This document shows positions 7,628-15,989 of a stretch of DNA of 64,000 nt, one piece after another. A program made the translations under genes and the position numbers. Origin of the DNA: Polyangiaceae bacterium (GTDB lineage: Bacteria > Myxococcota_A > Polyangia > Polyangiales > Polyangiaceae); NCBI GenBank assembly GCA_016712345.1, contig JADJRH010000001.1:1984001-2048000 (forward strand), given 5' to 3'. Numbering within the stretch: position 1 is the stretch's first letter; the number at the start of each line of letters is the position of its first letter. The notes below the pieces were generated by a model. It searched no databases, was not told the origin of the DNA, and was given only the letters and a program-made list of their open reading frames with translations.

Positions 7628-8401
7628 TTACTCCGAAGCCAGCAGCGTGCAGCGACCCGGCGCAACCCACCCAAACGCCTGCACCCACACCCGCGGCTGA
7701 AACGGTTCATCCGTCGTCAAAAACTCAATCCACTCGTCGCCCCAAACGAACGCCCGCCCGCTGCCCGCCTCAATGGCGTAACCCACCACCACCTGCGCGC
7801 CGCCCCCCGGCGCCAAGAACGCAATTGGCGTCCGCGCCCCCGACCCGCCCTCCACTTCCGAGATGGCGTACCCGCCTTCAAACACCACCGACTCCAACCC
7901 CTCGGTGATCGGGTGCGCCTCAAACTCGGTCACCGGCCCGCTGATGAGCGGCCCGCTGTACGCCACCCCCAACGGAGCCAGCAACGAGTTCGGCCTCCAA
8001 TCGTTCAGGATGTCGTTGTTCCAGCCCGTCATGGAGATCAACCCGTTCCCCGCCGCAACCCACTCGGCCAGCGTAGCCGCCTCCTCCGCCGAGTAGTCGC
8101 GCACCAGCCAATCCAGCACCACCACATCAAACGGTTCGAGCGCTTCCAGCGCCACCGCTTCGTCGGGCGCGGTTTGCACCCGCGTGACGACCGCGCCTCC
8201 GATCGTGAGCCACTGCTGAAATTGAAGCGTGTCGTACGCCCCGGGGTTGCCGAAAAACCCAACCCGCAGCGGCTCGCAGTCCCGCGCCTCCGGTTCGGGC
8301 GTCCACAGCTCTGAGCGCGCTCCGCACCCGATCCCGCCGAGCGCTACCAGCGCCGCGAACATTCCGCGTGCCCAAATTGGCAACTTCGCACCCATGTTCA
8401 T
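7628..8401 (-). CDS. Exported lipoprotein, ThuA/glutamine-amidotransferase-like fold possible
   Basis: 257 aa. The signal peptide ends in GGIGCGARSEL; the CGARSEL start of the mature protein is typical of Polyangia lipoproteins. The body has LRVGFFGNPGAYD, FDVVVLDWLVRDYS, WVAAGNGLISMTGW and HPITEGLESV. That is the strand-helix order of the flavodoxin-like ThuA/class I amidotransferase superfamily, in which a glycine-rich AxGxG turn follows a predicted nucleophile-elbow strand. No catalytic Cys-His pair is visible, so it is probably a binding protein. An internal ATG at 8395 is an alternative start. Confidence 0.7.
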   Translation of the reverse strand: MNMGAKLPIWARGMFAALVALGGIGCGARSELWTPEPEARDCEPLRVGFFGNPGAYDTLQFQQWLTIGGAVVTRVQTAPDEAVALEALEPFDVVVLDWLVRDYSAEEAATLAEWVAAGNGLISMTGWNNDILNDWRPNSLLAPLGVAYSGPLISGPVTEFEAHPITEGLESVVFEGGYAISEVEGGSGARTPIAFLAPGGGAQVVVGYAIEAGSGRAFVWGDEWIEFLTTDEPFQPRVWVQAFGWVAPGRCTLLASE

Positions 8402-8535
8402 TGCCCAGATTCAACATCGCATGGAGGGCTGCGCCGTTGGTAGGATTTATCGGCTGGCGCGGGAGGCGTCGCGGCGCACGCATCGATGCGGCGGCGAGCT
8501 GGGCGGGATGGGTGCTGCCGGGGGTGCACCCGCAG

Positions 8536-9504
8536 TCACACGACGACCACCATCTTGCCGTTGGCGCTGTTCGCGTCCATCGCCCTGTGCGCGTCCACCA
8601 GCGCTTCAAACCGGAACGTCGGCCCCAAGGTTAACCGGAGCGCGCCCTCTTCAACCATCTTCAGGTAACGCGAGAGTTCGTCCGCGGTGATATCGCCCGA
8701 GCCGCCCGAGTACGACGTGAGCTTGACCCCCGTGGGAATGTCACCCATGGGCTGAAAGCGATCGAGGATCCACTCACCGCCGAGCATGCCAGTCATGCAA
8801 ACGATCCCACGTGGCGCCACGCTCGCCAGCGAGTCGCGCAGCGAGCCCGTCCCGACCAGTTCAAGCACCCGGTCAACGCCACCGCCGAAGATGTCGCGCA
8901 CCTTCTCGGCAATCACGCCGTCGTCGACGAGCACGTGATCAGCGCCTGCGTCGCGGAGGAACGCGGCCTTGCTCTCACTCCGGGTGGTGCTCGCAACCCG
9001 CAGCCCGGCCCGCTTGGCAAGCGCGAGCGCCGCAAGCCCCACGGAGGCCGTGCCGCCCCGAATGAGCAACGTCTTGGCGCGCTCGATTTCGAGACCGAGG
9101 TGCAAGCTCCCGTGGGTGGTTTGCAACATCTCTGGAAGCGCGCCGAGCACCGGCCAGTCGAGCGCCGTGTCGAGCGCAAACACGTGCTCCCGCGGTACGC
9201 GGGTGAACTCGGCATACGAGCCGTCGTATTGCCTGCCCATACCCCCCATCAGCGCGGCAACGCGCTGACCAGCCACGAGGTCAGTGCCGGGCGCGGCGAC
9301 AACCTCTCCCACGCACTCGATGCCGAGCACGCGCGGGAACTTCACGGAGGGCGAATCGCCTCGCCGCGTGAACCACTCCGACCGGTTCAGGCCAAACGCT
9401 CGAACGCGAATCAGCACCGAGCCCGCGACGGGCTCGGGTGTGGGCACATCACGGAGGATGAGTTTCTCGGGTCCGCCGGGCTCTTCAATCACATAGGCTC
9501 GCAT
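8536..9504 (-). CDS. Zinc-independent MDR oxidoreductase (quinone oxidoreductase-like)
   Basis: 322 aa, the usual length for the NADPH:quinone oxidoreductase branch of the medium-chain dehydrogenase/reductase superfamily. The N-terminal GroES-like domain starts MRAYVIEEPGGPEKL, with FGLNRSEWFTRRGD and the hinge glycines of LGIECVGEVV. The nucleotide-binding domain has LLIRGGTASVGLAALALAKR (the GxGxxG-like turn is GGTASVG), and the C-terminus returns to the GroES domain. Cysteine ligands for zinc are missing, as in QOR. Probably a cytoplasmic NAD(P)H-dependent reductase of quinones or enones. It stands alone on the minus strand. Confidence 0.85.
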   Translation of the reverse strand: MRAYVIEEPGGPEKLILRDVPTPEPVAGSVLIRVRAFGLNRSEWFTRRGDSPSVKFPRVLGIECVGEVVAAPGTDLVAGQRVAALMGGMGRQYDGSYAEFTRVPREHVFALDTALDWPVLGALPEMLQTTHGSLHLGLEIERAKTLLIRGGTASVGLAALALAKRAGLRVASTTRSESKAAFLRDAGADHVLVDDGVIAEKVRDIFGGGVDRVLELVGTGSLRDSLASVAPRGIVCMTGMLGGEWILDRFQPMGDIPTGVKLTSYSGGSGDITADELSRYLKMVEEGALRLTLGPTFRFEALVDAHRAMDANSANGKMVVVV

Positions 9505-9631
9505 GGTCTTCCCTGCTTCTCAGCGCTGTAGCGCGTGAGTCTCGCACGGGTGCAACCATCGCCGGGATGAATTTGCCCGCGGCCGAAGCTTTCGTGACCG
9601 CGGTGCACCTCGCCGCCCGCATCAGCCGCTC

Positions 9632-10267
9632 TCACGGCGCCGTGTCGAAAACGCCCTCCACCGTGATCTGAAACTCCACCGTCAGGATGTCTTTCACCTC
9701 GCCCGTGCCCACAAGCGTGAAGTTCGTGCCGCTCAAGGGGCTGCCGGTCAGGATGAAAAGCCCGTTCGGCGATTGCGACGTGCCGGTCACGAGCGACACC
9801 GGCACCCGGTAAACGCTCGCACCGAAAGGCAACTCCACCTCGGCGGTCAACGTCATGGCGCCGTCGTCCTTCTTCAGTGTTCCCTTCATGTTCTTGATGA
9901 GCGTGCGCGTTTCGACGCCATCCTTTTTTCGCACCACCTCAATGTCGTCAAACGCAAAGGTTCGGGTGTTGCCGCGCCCCGTAATCCGAATGCTTCGGCG
10001 CACCCCGTATTCGTTGAAAAACCCCCAAGGCTGATTCGACGAAAACAAGACGTTCAACGTCGCATCGAAGGGCGTTGTCGGCGGACCGTGCTTTTGCTTG
10101 CACGCTCGCAGATCGTCCTTCGCCTGCTCCAGCGGCGCCTCCAGCGCTTCGATCTTTTTTACGATCGCAGGCTTCTTGGGCGGCGCCGCCGCTTCAAGCT
10201 CGGCCTCAAGTCGCGAGAGCTTCGCGACGATTTGGTTCACCTTCTCCTGCTCACGTTCACATGCCAT
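9632..10267 (-). CDS. Hypothetical protein with N-terminal coiled coil and C-terminal beta domain
   Basis: 211 aa from the ATG at 10267, with GGAGGG just upstream on the minus strand; the longer frame to 10390 lacks such a site and overlaps the upstream gene. Residues 1-60 (ACEREQEKVNQIVAKLSRLE...) are a Lys/Glu heptad-like coiled coil. Residues 75-211 alternate short strands (FAFDDIEVVRKKDG, TLTAEVELPFGASV) without recognised family. No signal peptide. It lies 119 bases downstream of the Coq4-like gene on the same strand and may be co-transcribed. Confidence 0.6.
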   Translation of the reverse strand: MACEREQEKVNQIVAKLSRLEAELEAAAPPKKPAIVKKIEALEAPLEQAKDDLRACKQKHGPPTTPFDATLNVLFSSNQPWGFFNEYGVRRSIRITGRGNTRTFAFDDIEVVRKKDGVETRTLIKNMKGTLKKDDGAMTLTAEVELPFGASVYRVPVSLVTGTSQSPNGLFILTGSPLSGTNFTLVGTGEVKDILTVEFQITVEGVFDTAP

Positions 10268-10386
10268 GGTGCCCTCCGTGTACCGCGATTCAATCAACCC
10301 GATGGGTCGATCGTCGCACTCGTTTCTGTTGGGGGCAGAACGCGCCGACCCTCGACCGGCTTTCACCTCCACGGCGCAGGTGTCTA

Positions 10387-10971
10387 TCACCCCGCGGCGC
10401 TCGCCGCCGCCTTCAAGCCATGCCCACGCGCTTGCTGCCTCGCAGCTTCCGCGTCGGTGTGCAGCCGCCGCTCCCCGGCCAGCCCGTTTTTTCCAATCCC
10501 CAACTTCTCACGCAGCGTCCCCACGCTCCAGGTTTTCACCTCGTCGTAGCTAAACCCCGCCCTGTACAACGCCTTCGCCCCCTTCGCCGCCCGCCATGCT
10601 GCGAGGATCCGTCGCGGAGCGAGGAACAGCCCAATCGCCACCGCCGTCGCGTTCAACCAATACACCACGGCGGTCCGGCACCCCGCCCGCAACTCCCACG
10701 CACCAATCTCCGCTTCACCCACCCAGTCGGTCCCGTACCCGGTCGCCACGTGATGCACGTCGTGCAGCGGAATCGCCCATTGCCTGTCTTTGGTGTTCGG
10801 AAAATCAAAGTACCTGCCGAACATCTTCAGCCGCACCGTTTCCGACGTGTACTCCTCCACCCGAAACCCGTTCTCATCCAAGTAGTCGGCGAGCGCGTCG
10901 TTCACACCTTGGTCCGCCCCACAGGGCCGGCTCGTGTCGGTCACGCGAACCTGAAACGTTTCCTTTGCCAT
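10387..10971 (-). CDS. Coq4-like protein with HDxxHx11E metal motif
   Basis: 194 aa from the ATG at 10971. The segment HDVHHVATGYGTDWVGE contains exactly HDxxH, eleven residues, then Glu. This is the metal-site motif of COQ4, the protein that organises ubiquinone biosynthesis and removes the ring carboxyl. A hydrophobic segment follows (VVYWLNATAVAIGLFLA), suggesting membrane association. Overall similarity to COQ4 beyond the motif is limited, and this window encodes menaquinone rather than ubiquinone synthesis, so its substrate is open. Confidence 0.55.
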   Translation of the reverse strand: MAKETFQVRVTDTSRPCGADQGVNDALADYLDENGFRVEEYTSETVRLKMFGRYFDFPNTKDRQWAIPLHDVHHVATGYGTDWVGEAEIGAWELRAGCRTAVVYWLNATAVAIGLFLAPRRILAAWRAAKGAKALYRAGFSYDEVKTWSVGTLREKLGIGKNGLAGERRLHTDAEAARQQARGHGLKAAASAAG

Positions 10972-11078
10972 GGCGTTCCATTTACGGATGCGAGGCTCAT
11001 TTTGCGACTCGCGTTTGCCGGCCCAAATTCCCCGCAAAAAACCGCCCAACCCGCCTCCCTTTTCAGATTTCGCTCCCC

Positions 11079-11212
11079 GCTACACAGCCCGGCGTAACGC
11101 CGAAGCGCCCGCGCAACACAGACCTACGTAACGCCGAAGCGCCCGCGCGACACAGACCTACGTAGCGCCGAGGGCCCGCGCTACACAGCCCGGCGTAGCG
11201 CTACTCGGCGGG
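11079..11212. repeat. Four tandem 33-34-bp ACACAG repeats
   Basis: Units start at 11079, 11113, 11147 and 11180 and share the core GC(T/A/G)ACACAG(A/C)CC, then CGTA(A/G)CGCCGA. They are intergenic, upstream of the unknown gene pair and running a few bases into the 3' end of bioD. The family recurs at 5719-5785. Confidence 0.85.
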
Positions 11213-11878
11213 GTCGCCGCCCATCAAGGCCGCCAAGATTCGGTCCGCCGCCGCTCGACAAGCCTCGTCGTCCACGTGGCCCCTGGGCATGCTGAGCACC
11301 CGTTTCGCAATGCCCAGCGTCATCAACTCGTCGGCATTTGTCCCGGTGGAGGCATCTTTTGTCTCGGGCGCTTGCATCACGACAAGTTGTGAACTCGTGG
11401 GGTGGCGCCCACTTGAACACTCGTTGCTCGCCGCAACGTCATGCAGCACCCCCAATCTGTCCGGCGCCACCAGCACCCATCGGTCGGCGTGGAGGGCGGT
11501 GGCCAAGTCTCGATTGGTGAGCCCCACCCCCAACGGCGACATGAGGGCGCCCGCCGTTTCCACGAGAACGAAATCCGCCGCGTGGCAATCGACCCATTCA
11601 CACGCCGCCTCCACCCTGAGCGACACACCCGCCCGACGCGCCGCCAAGTGAGGCGACACCGGATCGACGAGCGTGTACGGCGGCGGGAAGTGAATGGGCG
11701 CATTGCTCACCGCGGCGAGCGCGGCCGAATCTTCGCCGACGGCGCCGGCCGGCACGCCGCTTTCAATCGGCTTGAGCCCACACGCTCGAAGCCCCGCTCG
11801 AACCGCGGCGGCCACCAGCGCGACGCCGAGGTGGGTTTTGCCAATTCCCGTTCCCGTTCCAACCACCACAACTCGCAT
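11201..11878 (-). CDS. bioD: Dethiobiotin synthetase
   Basis: 225 aa, normal family length. Catalyses ATP- and CO2-dependent ring closure of 7,8-diaminononanoate to dethiobiotin, the penultimate step of biotin synthesis. The P-loop is GTGTGIGKTH at residues 7-16, and LKPIESGV carries the substrate-loop lysine. PYTLVDPVSPHLAARRAG matches the conserved P-x-SPH-A motif, and LVETAGALMSPLG matches the VEGAGG-type loop (here VETAGA). It follows bioF on the same strand, so the two form a biotin operon. The stop lies within the last ACACAG repeat unit. Confidence 0.9.
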   Translation of the reverse strand: MRVVVVGTGTGIGKTHLGVALVAAAVRAGLRACGLKPIESGVPAGAVGEDSAALAAVSNAPIHFPPPYTLVDPVSPHLAARRAGVSLRVEAACEWVDCHAADFVLVETAGALMSPLGVGLTNRDLATALHADRWVLVAPDRLGVLHDVAASNECSSGRHPTSSQLVVMQAPETKDASTGTNADELMTLGIAKRVLSMPRGHVDDEACRAAADRILAALMGGDPAE

Positions 11879-11913
11879 AGCGCTACCGGATGTATCACCC
11901 CGCCCGCCCGCGT

Positions 11914-13161
11914 TCAGCCGGCAACGTCTTGAAACGCTCGAAGCGCCCGGTCGATATCACGCTCGGTGAGCGCCGCGGTCGCCGTGATGCGAAGCCGCGC
12001 CGTTCCGAACGGCACGGTGGGCGGCCGAATGGCCTGAACCAGCACGCCGCGACTTCGAAGCGCTTTTGAAAACGCCACCGCCGCCGCCGGTGCGCCGACA
12101 ATCCACGGCAACACGGGGCCCATTTTCCCTGGCGCCACGCTCACGCCGAGGCGCGCCAGGCCGTCTTGCAGTCGCCGCACATTGGCAGCCAGGCGGCTTC
12201 GCGCGGCGTCGTCGGCGGCCACGCGCTCGACATTTGATTGAATGAGGGCCGCCATGGCCGGGCTCAGGCCCGTTGAAAAAACGAAACTGCGCGCTCGATT
12301 CCACAGGTATCGGCGCAACGTGCGGCTGCCGGCCACAAAAGCGCCGTGTAAACCGACCGCTTTTCCGAGGGTGCCCACGAACACATCGGGCACCACGGCC
12401 TGTTCGGCGCAAAGGCCTCGACCGTAGGGACCGAGCGCGCCGAGGGCGTGCGCTTCGTCGACGTAGAGCGCGGCGTCGTAGGTATCGCACAGCTGCCGAA
12501 GCGTCCGAAGCTGCGGAACGTCGCCGTCCATGCTGAAGTAGCTTTCGGTGACGACCCATTGGCGTCGGGGGCGGCCACGTTGCGCACTGACCGTGTTCGA
12601 CCAACTGCGCAGCGCCTCTTCCACCGCTCGCACATCGTTGTGCGGCACGACCGTGATGTGCGCGCCTGAGAGTCGGCACCCATCGATGATCGAAGCGTGG
12701 TTGAGCGCGTCGGAAACAATGTGGTCGCCGGGATGGGCGAGCGCCTGAATGGTGCCGACGTTGGCGGCGTACCCCGACGAAAACAGGAGCGCTGCTTGTG
12801 TACACAACCAATCGGCGATGGCTCGCTCGGCGCGGCGATGTTGTTCGTGGTCGCCGCTCACCAAGCGCGACGCGCCCGCGCCCATGGGCGCGTTTGACCA
12901 CGCAGCGCCCATCGGTGCGTTTGGCCACGCAGCGCCCACGGGCGCGCTCGACTGCCCCGCGCCTCGTTCGGCTCCGCTCGGCGCTCGTCCGGCCCGCTCC
13001 GATGCGTACCCCAAATAGTCGTTGGAGCAGAGCACCAAAAGGGGCGCATTGTCGGGCGTTTTCGGCTCGTTAAGCTCCTCGGGCGGCAGGCGCAGCAGAC
13101 CCTTTTCGCGCAGGTCGCCGAGTTCATCCTCCAGATGCCGAAGCGGATCAGCCCTTTTCAT
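11914..13161 (-). CDS. bioF: 8-amino-7-oxononanoate synthase with an internal repeat insertion
   Basis: 415 aa from the ATG at 13161, inside the 3' end of the upstream ZapA-like gene. PLP-dependent condensation of pimeloyl-ACP (or CoA) with alanine, the first step of biotin ring assembly. Visible are LCSNDYLGYAS, GASRLVSGDH, ALLFSSGYAAN, the aspartate of YVDEAHALG and the PLP lysine of GTLGKAVGLHGAF. Between NDYLG and GAGASRLVSG the protein carries about 42 residues where the family has about 22. The excess is a 9-residue repeat (NAPMGAAWS-like) encoded by 27-bp units at 12878, 12905 and 12932. It sits before the glycine-rich active-site segment, in a helix that can probably tolerate extension. 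Confidence 0.9.
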   Translation of the reverse strand: MKRADPLRHLEDELGDLREKGLLRLPPEELNEPKTPDNAPLLVLCSNDYLGYASERAGRAPSGAERGAGQSSAPVGAAWPNAPMGAAWSNAPMGAGASRLVSGDHEQHRRAERAIADWLCTQAALLFSSGYAANVGTIQALAHPGDHIVSDALNHASIIDGCRLSGAHITVVPHNDVRAVEEALRSWSNTVSAQRGRPRRQWVVTESYFSMDGDVPQLRTLRQLCDTYDAALYVDEAHALGALGPYGRGLCAEQAVVPDVFVGTLGKAVGLHGAFVAGSRTLRRYLWNRARSFVFSTGLSPAMAALIQSNVERVAADDAARSRLAANVRRLQDGLARLGVSVAPGKMGPVLPWIVGAPAAAVAFSKALRSRGVLVQAIRPPTVPFGTARLRITATAALTERDIDRALRAFQDVAG

Positions 13162-13864
13162 CGTCGTCGGAACCCGCGCGCCGCACGAGGCGCAGCCCCG
13201 GCCGGCCGGCTGTGCTCGCCTGAGCGGCCGTGGCCGGCGCTCGCGGGGGAATGGGCGCGTTGCCGCGAACTGGGTTTGGCGCGGCTCGCGCCGCAGTTTG
13301 GGCCGGAGCGGGCGCATTGTCGCGAACCCGATTGGAAGCGGCGCGCGCCGACGGCGGCGACAGGTCCATTAATATCGGCTCGTTCACCACGTCGGGCGGG
13401 AGCGTTAACGCATCGAGATCCGAAGGCAAATCGGAGTTGTCATCGTTGTCGTTGTCGTCATCGCTGTCGTCGCCGTCGTCGCCCGGGTAATTGTCGCTCG
13501 CGTCGCCTTCGCCGGACGTTTCTCCCGACGTTACGGGCACAGCTCCGCTGAGAGCCCCTTCCACCCGCGTGAGCACGCGCGCCACTGTTTCACGTGATTT
13601 GTGGAGCAATGCGTACGCGCGGTCGCGCTCGGCCGCGAGGCGTTCACTTTGTGTACGCAACGTCACCAGCTCTTCGGCCAGGGCCATTGCCGCGGCGAAC
13701 ATGCCCTGCTGAACGGTGACCACACCTTTTCCCGCCGGCACGACCTCGTTGTATTTTCGATCGACCAAATCAGCTAAAAGCTGCACGTGCGGGTCGTTCT
13801 CGGAGCCAACGACGCGGTACGTCTGGCCCCCGACACGCAACTCCATCGCGCGCTTCGGCGGCAT
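13148..13864 (-). CDS. ZapA-like cell-division protein with long disordered tail
   Basis: 238 aa. Residues 7-100 (MELRVGGQTYRVVGSENDPH, VQLLADLVDRKYNEV and a long coiled-coil helix) match ZapA, the small cytoplasmic protein that bundles FtsZ filaments; ZapA is usually about 100 aa. A low-complexity tail follows: a very acidic run rich in Asp around residues 125-150, then Ala/Pro-rich repeats (RAAPNPVRGNAPIPPRAP). An ATG at 13846 would match the ZapA start better. The gene overlaps bioF by 14 bases, so bioF translation is probably coupled to it. The tail is unusual and could contact a partner. Confidence 0.7.
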   Translation of the reverse strand: MPPKRAMELRVGGQTYRVVGSENDPHVQLLADLVDRKYNEVVPAGKGVVTVQQGMFAAAMALAEELVTLRTQSERLAAERDRAYALLHKSRETVARVLTRVEGALSGAVPVTSGETSGEGDASDNYPGDDGDDSDDDNDNDDNSDLPSDLDALTLPPDVVNEPILMDLSPPSARAASNRVRDNAPAPAQTAARAAPNPVRGNAPIPPRAPATAAQASTAGRPGLRLVRRAGSDDDEKG

Positions 13865-14451
13865 GGGCCGACCCTACCATGCTCGTCGCTCCGATTCACC
13901 AGGACTCCTCGCGAACGGATTCAAAACCCTGCTTCGCTGCGTAAAACGAAGCGGACTCACGGCTTACGTCTGCGTCGGTTTCCGATCCCGGCGAGCGCGC
14001 GGGGTTGACATGGGTGCTATTTGCCGACCCCCAACAGCAGAGTGCATCTTCCCAAGGGGTCGGGAAGCAGCTCGCCTCCAGGCGGAGAATCTGACCGGTT
14101 CGCGAACTGACATTTCTCCACGAGGAAGCAGAGTGCCCGTTGCGTCCGGTGCGAGCGTCGCAAGAAAATGGCCATCTTTCGTTGGTGTCAATTGTCGATC
14201 AGGGATCGGAAAGACCACCTTTCGTTGGTGTCGGTTGCAAGTCGGGCACCGGAAAGCCATTTGTTGCCTGTGTCAGGTGCCCGTTGTTGACCGGGAAGTG
14301 GTGCCGACGTGTACGTCAGATGAGGAATTTGCGAGGGCCTCAACTTGCGGGCAAAGGGCGCGCGCCTTCCACTTTGACCATTGCCTCACTGGCGAAGGTG
14401 CGGTTATAGATGTCCGGCTTTGCTTCTCGATCAGAAGGCGCTATCTGACAC
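13865..14451. other. 587-bp gap with a degenerate 43-bp repeat
   Basis: No supported gene. Three imperfect units start at about 14175, 14218 and 14261. The first two share CTTTCGTTGGTGTC followed 15-20 bases later by GGAAAG. GC content is lower than in the neighbouring backbone. The promoter of the following operon should lie in the last 100 bases. Confidence 0.45.
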
Positions 14452-15090
14452 GTGGAACGCACCGTGAAAGCCGTCCGCGAACGTTGCACGATTTTGATTG
14501 CAGGCTCCTGGAATCAGGAGATCTTTGTCCCTTCGTGGGTCAGGAGTGTTCTTGGCCTCGACTCCCAGCCGACGTTGAACATGATCCTCGGAAACGGTGT
14601 CACTTTCCGGCTGGAATGGGATGAGACGCTTCTTGATGTGACGCCTCACCAGGTGCTGCTCAGCCCCGCGGGCTTCTCGGATGAGTCTTTCGTGGCTGTG
14701 GAGGCGAGCGCAATACGCATATTGAAGCGGTTGAGCGAAACGCCAATTCGAGGACTGGGCGTTAACTTTGGATTCGACATCACCGAACCCCCCAAGACAT
14801 TCGATGAACTATTCAACCTGAGCGATGATGGCTTGATATCGGCCGTTGGCGCCGTGGTCGGGTTCACGACGATCGCGCGCAAACTGAGGGTCGACAATCG
14901 GTTGCTGAATCTGACCGCGAGGCGCGACGGTGCGCCCGGCGGGCCGTGCAAGTTGGACTTCAACTACCACCACGACGCGAAGAGCGCAGGCGACGCCATC
15001 GAGAATCTGGAAAACCACGTGTTGACTCTGAAGGCAAATGCACTTGAGTTTGCTGAGAAGTTGTACGGTCTGCGCGCGGAGGCAACATGA
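14452..15090 (+). CDS. Unknown protein, first gene of a three-gene cassette
   Basis: 212 aa from a GTG at 14452 (GTG at 14464, preceded by GGA, is an alternative). No signal peptide or membrane segment. Visible segments are ILIAGSWNQEIFVPSWV, LDVTPHQVLLSPAGFSDESF, a helix with IRILKRLSETPI and RGLGVNFGFDITEP. The order of a short N-terminal strand, a VTP-x-x loop and a G-x-N-F strand recalls sporadic bacterial proteins of the TIGR04255 type, but I would not assign it. The stop overlaps the next ATG (ATGA), so the genes are translationally coupled. Confidence 0.6.
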   Translation: MERTVKAVRERCTILIAGSWNQEIFVPSWVRSVLGLDSQPTLNMILGNGVTFRLEWDETLLDVTPHQVLLSPAGFSDESFVAVEASAIRILKRLSETPIRGLGVNFGFDITEPPKTFDELFNLSDDGLISAVGAVVGFTTIARKLRVDNRLLNLTARRDGAPGGPCKLDFNYHHDAKSAGDAIENLENHVLTLKANALEFAEKLYGLRAEAT

Positions 15091-15395
15091 TCGGCTACGA
15101 CACAAGCACAGCCGGCCCCCTGTCAAATAATCATGCCCGCTTTGGAGCCACGGCGTTGGTAGTCACTGCCATGATTTACAACAGCCCCGTCAGGACTGAC
15201 AACATGGTCACCGGCGACAGCACGGAAGGTGTACTCATCGCGGCAGACAGGACTATTGTGGATTTGCACGCTGTTATCCAGCGTGGTGCGCGCGTGTTAT
15301 CTGCGTCGGTAGACGAGGAGTCGGAGTCCAGGCTAGATGAGTTTCTGGCGTCCACTGCTCCTCGGGCGAAAAAAACCAGGCTCGTACGACGCTAG
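15087..15395 (+). CDS. Unknown small protein, second gene of the cassette
   Basis: 102 aa, starting in the ATGA overlap with the preceding gene. It has a mildly hydrophobic N-terminal half (FGATALVVTAMIYNS) and a C-terminal half with charged helices and a basic end (RAKKTRLVRR). No family recognised. Its last 59 bases overlap the third gene in another frame, so one of these starts may be wrong, but the coupling pattern argues that it is translated. Confidence 0.45.
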   Translation: MIGYDTSTAGPLSNNHARFGATALVVTAMIYNSPVRTDNMVTGDSTEGVLIAADRTIVDLHAVIQRGARVLSASVDEESESRLDEFLASTAPRAKKTRLVRR

Positions 15396-15960
15396 GGCCG
15401 CTGTGACTCGACGGTGGGAGCCGGCTTATGACGCGGAAAGCCTCACGCAAGAAATCGGAAGGCTTGCTGCGGCTGTTCAAGGCCAAACATACCCTTTCTA
15501 TACTCTGACCATGGTGGGCCCGCCCTTCTGCCAGGGTGATATTGTGGAGCTGGGGGTGGATGTGCCATGTATTGACGAGGACGGCGAGGCGGCTGCGCTG
15601 GCGGCGCCAAGTCGGTTTTGGATGCTAGTCGGGAACACATGCGACCATGCGCGAGAGCTTTCGCATGTGCCCTGGACGCAGGCCGTGCCCTTGGAGGCAA
15701 GGGCTCGATCTGAGGCACCCGCCGCAGTGTTGCGGGAGCAACTGGAATACCGGCACGCTCGGCGGTTTTATGTCCCAACCTGGCCAAGCGGCGGCGACGG
15801 TACCACCATGTTTTGGGCAGACTTCCTTCGAATTGTTCCGGTTCACCGAAAAGCGCTGAAACCGGGCATGCTGCGCGCGCGGCTCACGAAAGAGGCATGG
15901 TATCTACTTCATGCGTGCCTCATACGTTTCTTGGCCCGCGATGACGGAAGAGAGGATTAG
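15337..15960 (+). CDS. Unknown protein, third gene of the cassette
   Basis: 207 aa. The ATG at 15337 overlaps the preceding gene by 59 bases. Visible are a conserved-looking PPFCQGDIVEL strand, FWMLVGNTCDHARELSHVPW with two spaced Cys/His residues, and a later YHARRFYVPTWP segment. The pattern FCQGDIV followed by LVGNTCDHAR suggests a compact beta-rich domain. No signal peptide. Function unknown; the three genes should be considered together. A 6-bp-arm hairpin at 15968-15985 follows the stop. Confidence 0.55.
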   Translation: MSFWRPLLLGRKKPGSYDARAAVTRRWEPAYDAESLTQEIGRLAAAVQGQTYPFYTLTMVGPPFCQGDIVELGVDVPCIDEDGEAAALAAPSRFWMLVGNTCDHARELSHVPWTQAVPLEARARSEAPAAVLREQLEYRHARRFYVPTWPSGGDGTTMFWADFLRIVPVHRKALKPGMLRARLTKEAWYLLHACLIRFLARDDGRED

Positions 15961-15989
15961 GGGATCCCTCGGGCGAAATCCCGAGTAGC

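Noticed and set aside
13586..13601. Second parS-like sequence TGTTTCACGTGATTTG
   Set aside because: Only 12 of 16 positions match and it lies inside a coding region; probably chance.
15968..15985. CTCGGG-N6-CCCGAG hairpin after the unknown cassette
   Set aside because: No T-run follows and it overlaps the leader of the next gene; not called as a terminator.
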